Below, piece after piece: positions 5,352 through 7,024 of a stretch of 7,024 bases of DNA; the stretch's first letter is position 1, and each line of letters starts with the position of its first letter. The notes beneath the pieces are model-generated. The model was given only the letters and a program-made list of their open reading frames with translations. It had not been told where the DNA came from and searched no databases. Both the position numbers and the translations under genes were made by a program. The DNA is from Candidatus Rokuibacteriota bacterium (GTDB lineage: Bacteria > Methylomirabilota > Methylomirabilia > Rokubacteriales > JACOUJ01), in the NCBI GenBank assembly GCA_016177865.1, contig JACOUJ010000088.1, forward strand, positions 1 through 7,024, read 5' to 3'.

Positions 5352-7024
5352 ATGACTGAGGAAGAGAAGCGGCTCGCGGAGGCCCGCGCGCGGAGCGCCC
5401 ACTGGAAACGATGGGGCCCCTATCTCTCCGAACGCCAGTGGGGAACCGTCCGGGAGGATTATTCCCCGCACGGAACCGCCTGGGACTATTTTCCTCACGA
5501 CCACGCCCGCTCGCGCGCGTACCGGTGGGGGGAGGACGGTCTCTTCGGGATCTCTGACAACCATCAACGTCTCTGTTTTGCGCTAGCCCTCTGGAACGAG
5601 AAGGACCCGATCTTGAAGGAGCGGCTGTTCGGGCTGACCGGTCCCCAGGGCAATCACGGCGAGGACGTCAAAGAGTACTATTTCTATCTCGACTCCGCCC
5701 CGACGCATTCCTACATGAAGGCGCTCTACAAGTACCCCCAGGCGGAATTTCCGTACGCCCTCCTGGTAGACGAAAATGCGCGACGGGGCCAGGATACTCC
5801 AGAGTTTGAACTTCTTGACACGGGTGTCTTCGACGGGGACCGGTACTTCGATCTCTTCATCGAATACGCCAAGGCCTCGCCCGACGACATCCTGATTCGC
5901 GTCACTGCGGTCAATCGGGGTCCCGATCCGGCTCCCCTTCACGTCCTTCCGACGGTGTGGTTCCGGAATGTCTGGGCCTGGGACGAGGGAGTCGAGCGCC
6001 CCCGGCTCAGCGCGCCGAACGGCGCGGCCTCGATCGCCATTGAGCACCCGGGACTGGGCCGCGCGTACCGGCTCTACTATGGAGGTGAGCCGGAGCTTCT
6101 ATTCACCGAGAACGAGACGAACCTCCGACGACTCCATGGAGTCGAGAACGCTCATCTCTTCGTCAAAGATGCCTTTCACAGCTATCTGATCCGCGGAGAG
6201 AAGGGGGCGACGAATCCGGCGCTCGAGGGGACCAAGGCCGCCTTGGACTACCGCCTCGACTTGGGCCCCGGTCAGAGCACGGTCATGCGTCTTCGCCTGA
6301 GTGACCAAGAGCCGGTGGGGGCTCCTCTGGGTTTGTCCTTTGACCGGATCTTCGAGCAGAGGAAGGAGGAGGCCGATGATTTCTATGCCACCGTGATCCC
6401 CACAAAGTTGGGCGACGATGGGAAGCTGGTCATGAGGCAGGCCCTGGCGGGAATGTTCTGGTCGAAGCAATGGTACCACTATGACGTCCGACGCTGGCTG
6501 GAAGGCGATCCCTCACAGCCGCCGCCGCCCCCTGACCGCAAGCGGGGCCGGAACCGGGAATGGACGCATCTCTACAATGAAGACGTCATCTCGATGCCCG
6601 ACAAGTGGGAGTATCCCTGGTATGCCGCCTGGGACCTGGCCTTTCATACCGTCTCACTCGCGCTGGCCGATCCGGACTATGCGAAGGAGCAGCTTGTCTT
6701 GTTCCTGCGCGAGTGGTATACGCACCCGAACGGCCAGATCCCCGCCTACGAGTGGGCCTTCGGGGACGTGAACCCCCCGGTCCACGCGTGGGCCGCGTGG
6801 CGGGTCTACAAGATCGAGAAGCGGATTCGCGGGGCGGCCGACTATCAGTTTCTGGAGCGCGTCTTCCACAAGCTCCTCCTGAACTTCACCTGGTGGATCA
6901 ACCGAAAGGATCCGGAAGGCAAGAACATCTTCCAGGGCGGCTTCCTCGGCCTCGACAACATCGGGATCTTCGACCGGAGCGCGCCCCTGCCCACCGGCGG
7001 GGTCATCGAGCAGTCTGACGGCAC
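5352..7024 (+). CDS. GH63-type glucosidase (MGH1-like domain), N-terminal ~557 residues (3' truncated)
   Basis: The frame is open from ATG 5352 to the window edge (557 codons plus 2 bases), about 60-65% of the ~870-900 residues usual for bacterial proteins annotated as GH63-related glucosidase. The N-terminal part has the family start DYSPHGTAWDYFPHDHARSRAYRWGED in residues 36-62, ISDNHQR and LTGPQGNHGEDVKEYY, and is probably a beta-sandwich domain. The (alpha/alpha)6 catalytic domain appears to begin near residue 340 and shows WSKQWYHYDV (372-381), MPDKWEYPWYAAWDLAFH (415-432), GQIPAYEWAFGDVNPP (461-476) and GGFLGLDN, whose Asp535 is a candidate general acid by analogy with GH63/GH37 enzymes. 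The catalytic Glu would be beyond the window. A five-proline run (390-394) precedes a basic linker and is, as I recall, common in this family. No signal peptide is seen (charged N-terminus), so it is likely cytoplasmic. The natural substrate is unknown; release of glucose from an alpha-glucoside would fit the neighbours. GGAGG at 5336-5340 is 11 bases upstream, a long spacer, in the last codons of gdh. Confidence 0.88.
   Translation, partial: MTEEEKRLAEARARSAHWKRWGPYLSERQWGTVREDYSPHGTAWDYFPHDHARSRAYRWGEDGLFGISDNHQRLCFALALWNEKDPILKERLFGLTGPQGNHGEDVKEYYFYLDSAPTHSYMKALYKYPQAEFPYALLVDENARRGQDTPEFELLDTGVFDGDRYFDLFIEYAKASPDDILIRVTAVNRGPDPAPLHVLPTVWFRNVWAWDEGVERPRLSAPNGAASIAIEHPGLGRAYRLYYGGEPELLFTENETNLRRLHGVENAHLFVKDAFHSYLIRGEKGATNPALEGTKAALDYRLDLGPGQSTVMRLRLSDQEPVGAPLGLSFDRIFEQRKEEADDFYATVIPTKLGDDGKLVMRQALAGMFWSKQWYHYDVRRWLEGDPSQPPPPPDRKRGRNREWTHLYNEDVISMPDKWEYPWYAAWDLAFHTVSLALADPDYAKEQLVLFLREWYTHPNGQIPAYEWAFGDVNPPVHAWAAWRVYKIEKRIRGAADYQFLERVFHKLLLNFTWWINRKDPEGKNIFQGGFLGLDNIGIFDRSAPLPTGGVIEQSDG

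Noticed and set aside
6519..6533. Five-proline run in the GH63 protein, considered as a foreign insertion or fusion joint
   Set aside because: The surrounding motifs continue in the same frame on both sides, and a proline-rich basic linker at this point is, as I recall, common in this glucosidase family.

Overview
The window is 7,024 bases of GC-rich DNA (roughly 60-65% by eye), coding almost end to end on the + strand. It holds one run of seven collinear genes, the first and last cut by the window edges. In order: the 3' end of a bifunctional transaldolase/phosphoglucose isomerase (tal-pgi), a short 6-phosphogluconate dehydrogenase (gnd), glucose-6-phosphate dehydrogenase (zwf), 6-phosphogluconolactonase (pgl), glucokinase (glk), an SDR-type glucose 1-dehydrogenase (gdh), and the first ~557 codons of a GH63-type glucosidase. 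The gaps are 23, 8, 17, -4 (overlap), 15 and 7 bases, so there is no room for an internal promoter of ordinary size and I see no terminator. The whole stretch is most simply one polycistronic operon with translational coupling.

The genes form a connected glucose-oxidation module. The GH63 enzyme would release glucose from an alpha-glucoside. Glk would phosphorylate it, Zwf, Pgl and Gnd would carry out the complete oxidative pentose phosphate branch, and Tal-Pgi would return the pentose-phosphate carbon to fructose 6-phosphate and glucose 6-phosphate. Gdh adds a second, non-phosphorylating route that oxidises free glucose to gluconolactone. Transketolase and gluconate kinase are not in the window.

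The organism is a GC-rich bacterium. Fused Tal-Pgi, a ~300-residue 6PGDH, Zwf and Pgl together are familiar from free-living environmental lineages, but I cannot place the phylum from seven housekeeping-type genes. There is no sign of mobile DNA, phage, CRISPR, tRNA or rRNA.

I found no clearly undescribed system. The most distinctive sequence signal is a GC-rich near-perfect inverted repeat at the pgl/glk junction that buries both the glk Shine-Dalgarno and its GTG start. The cofactor-determining residues of Gnd and Gdh, and the pairing of Gdh and GH63 with the pentose phosphate genes, are the other points worth checking.
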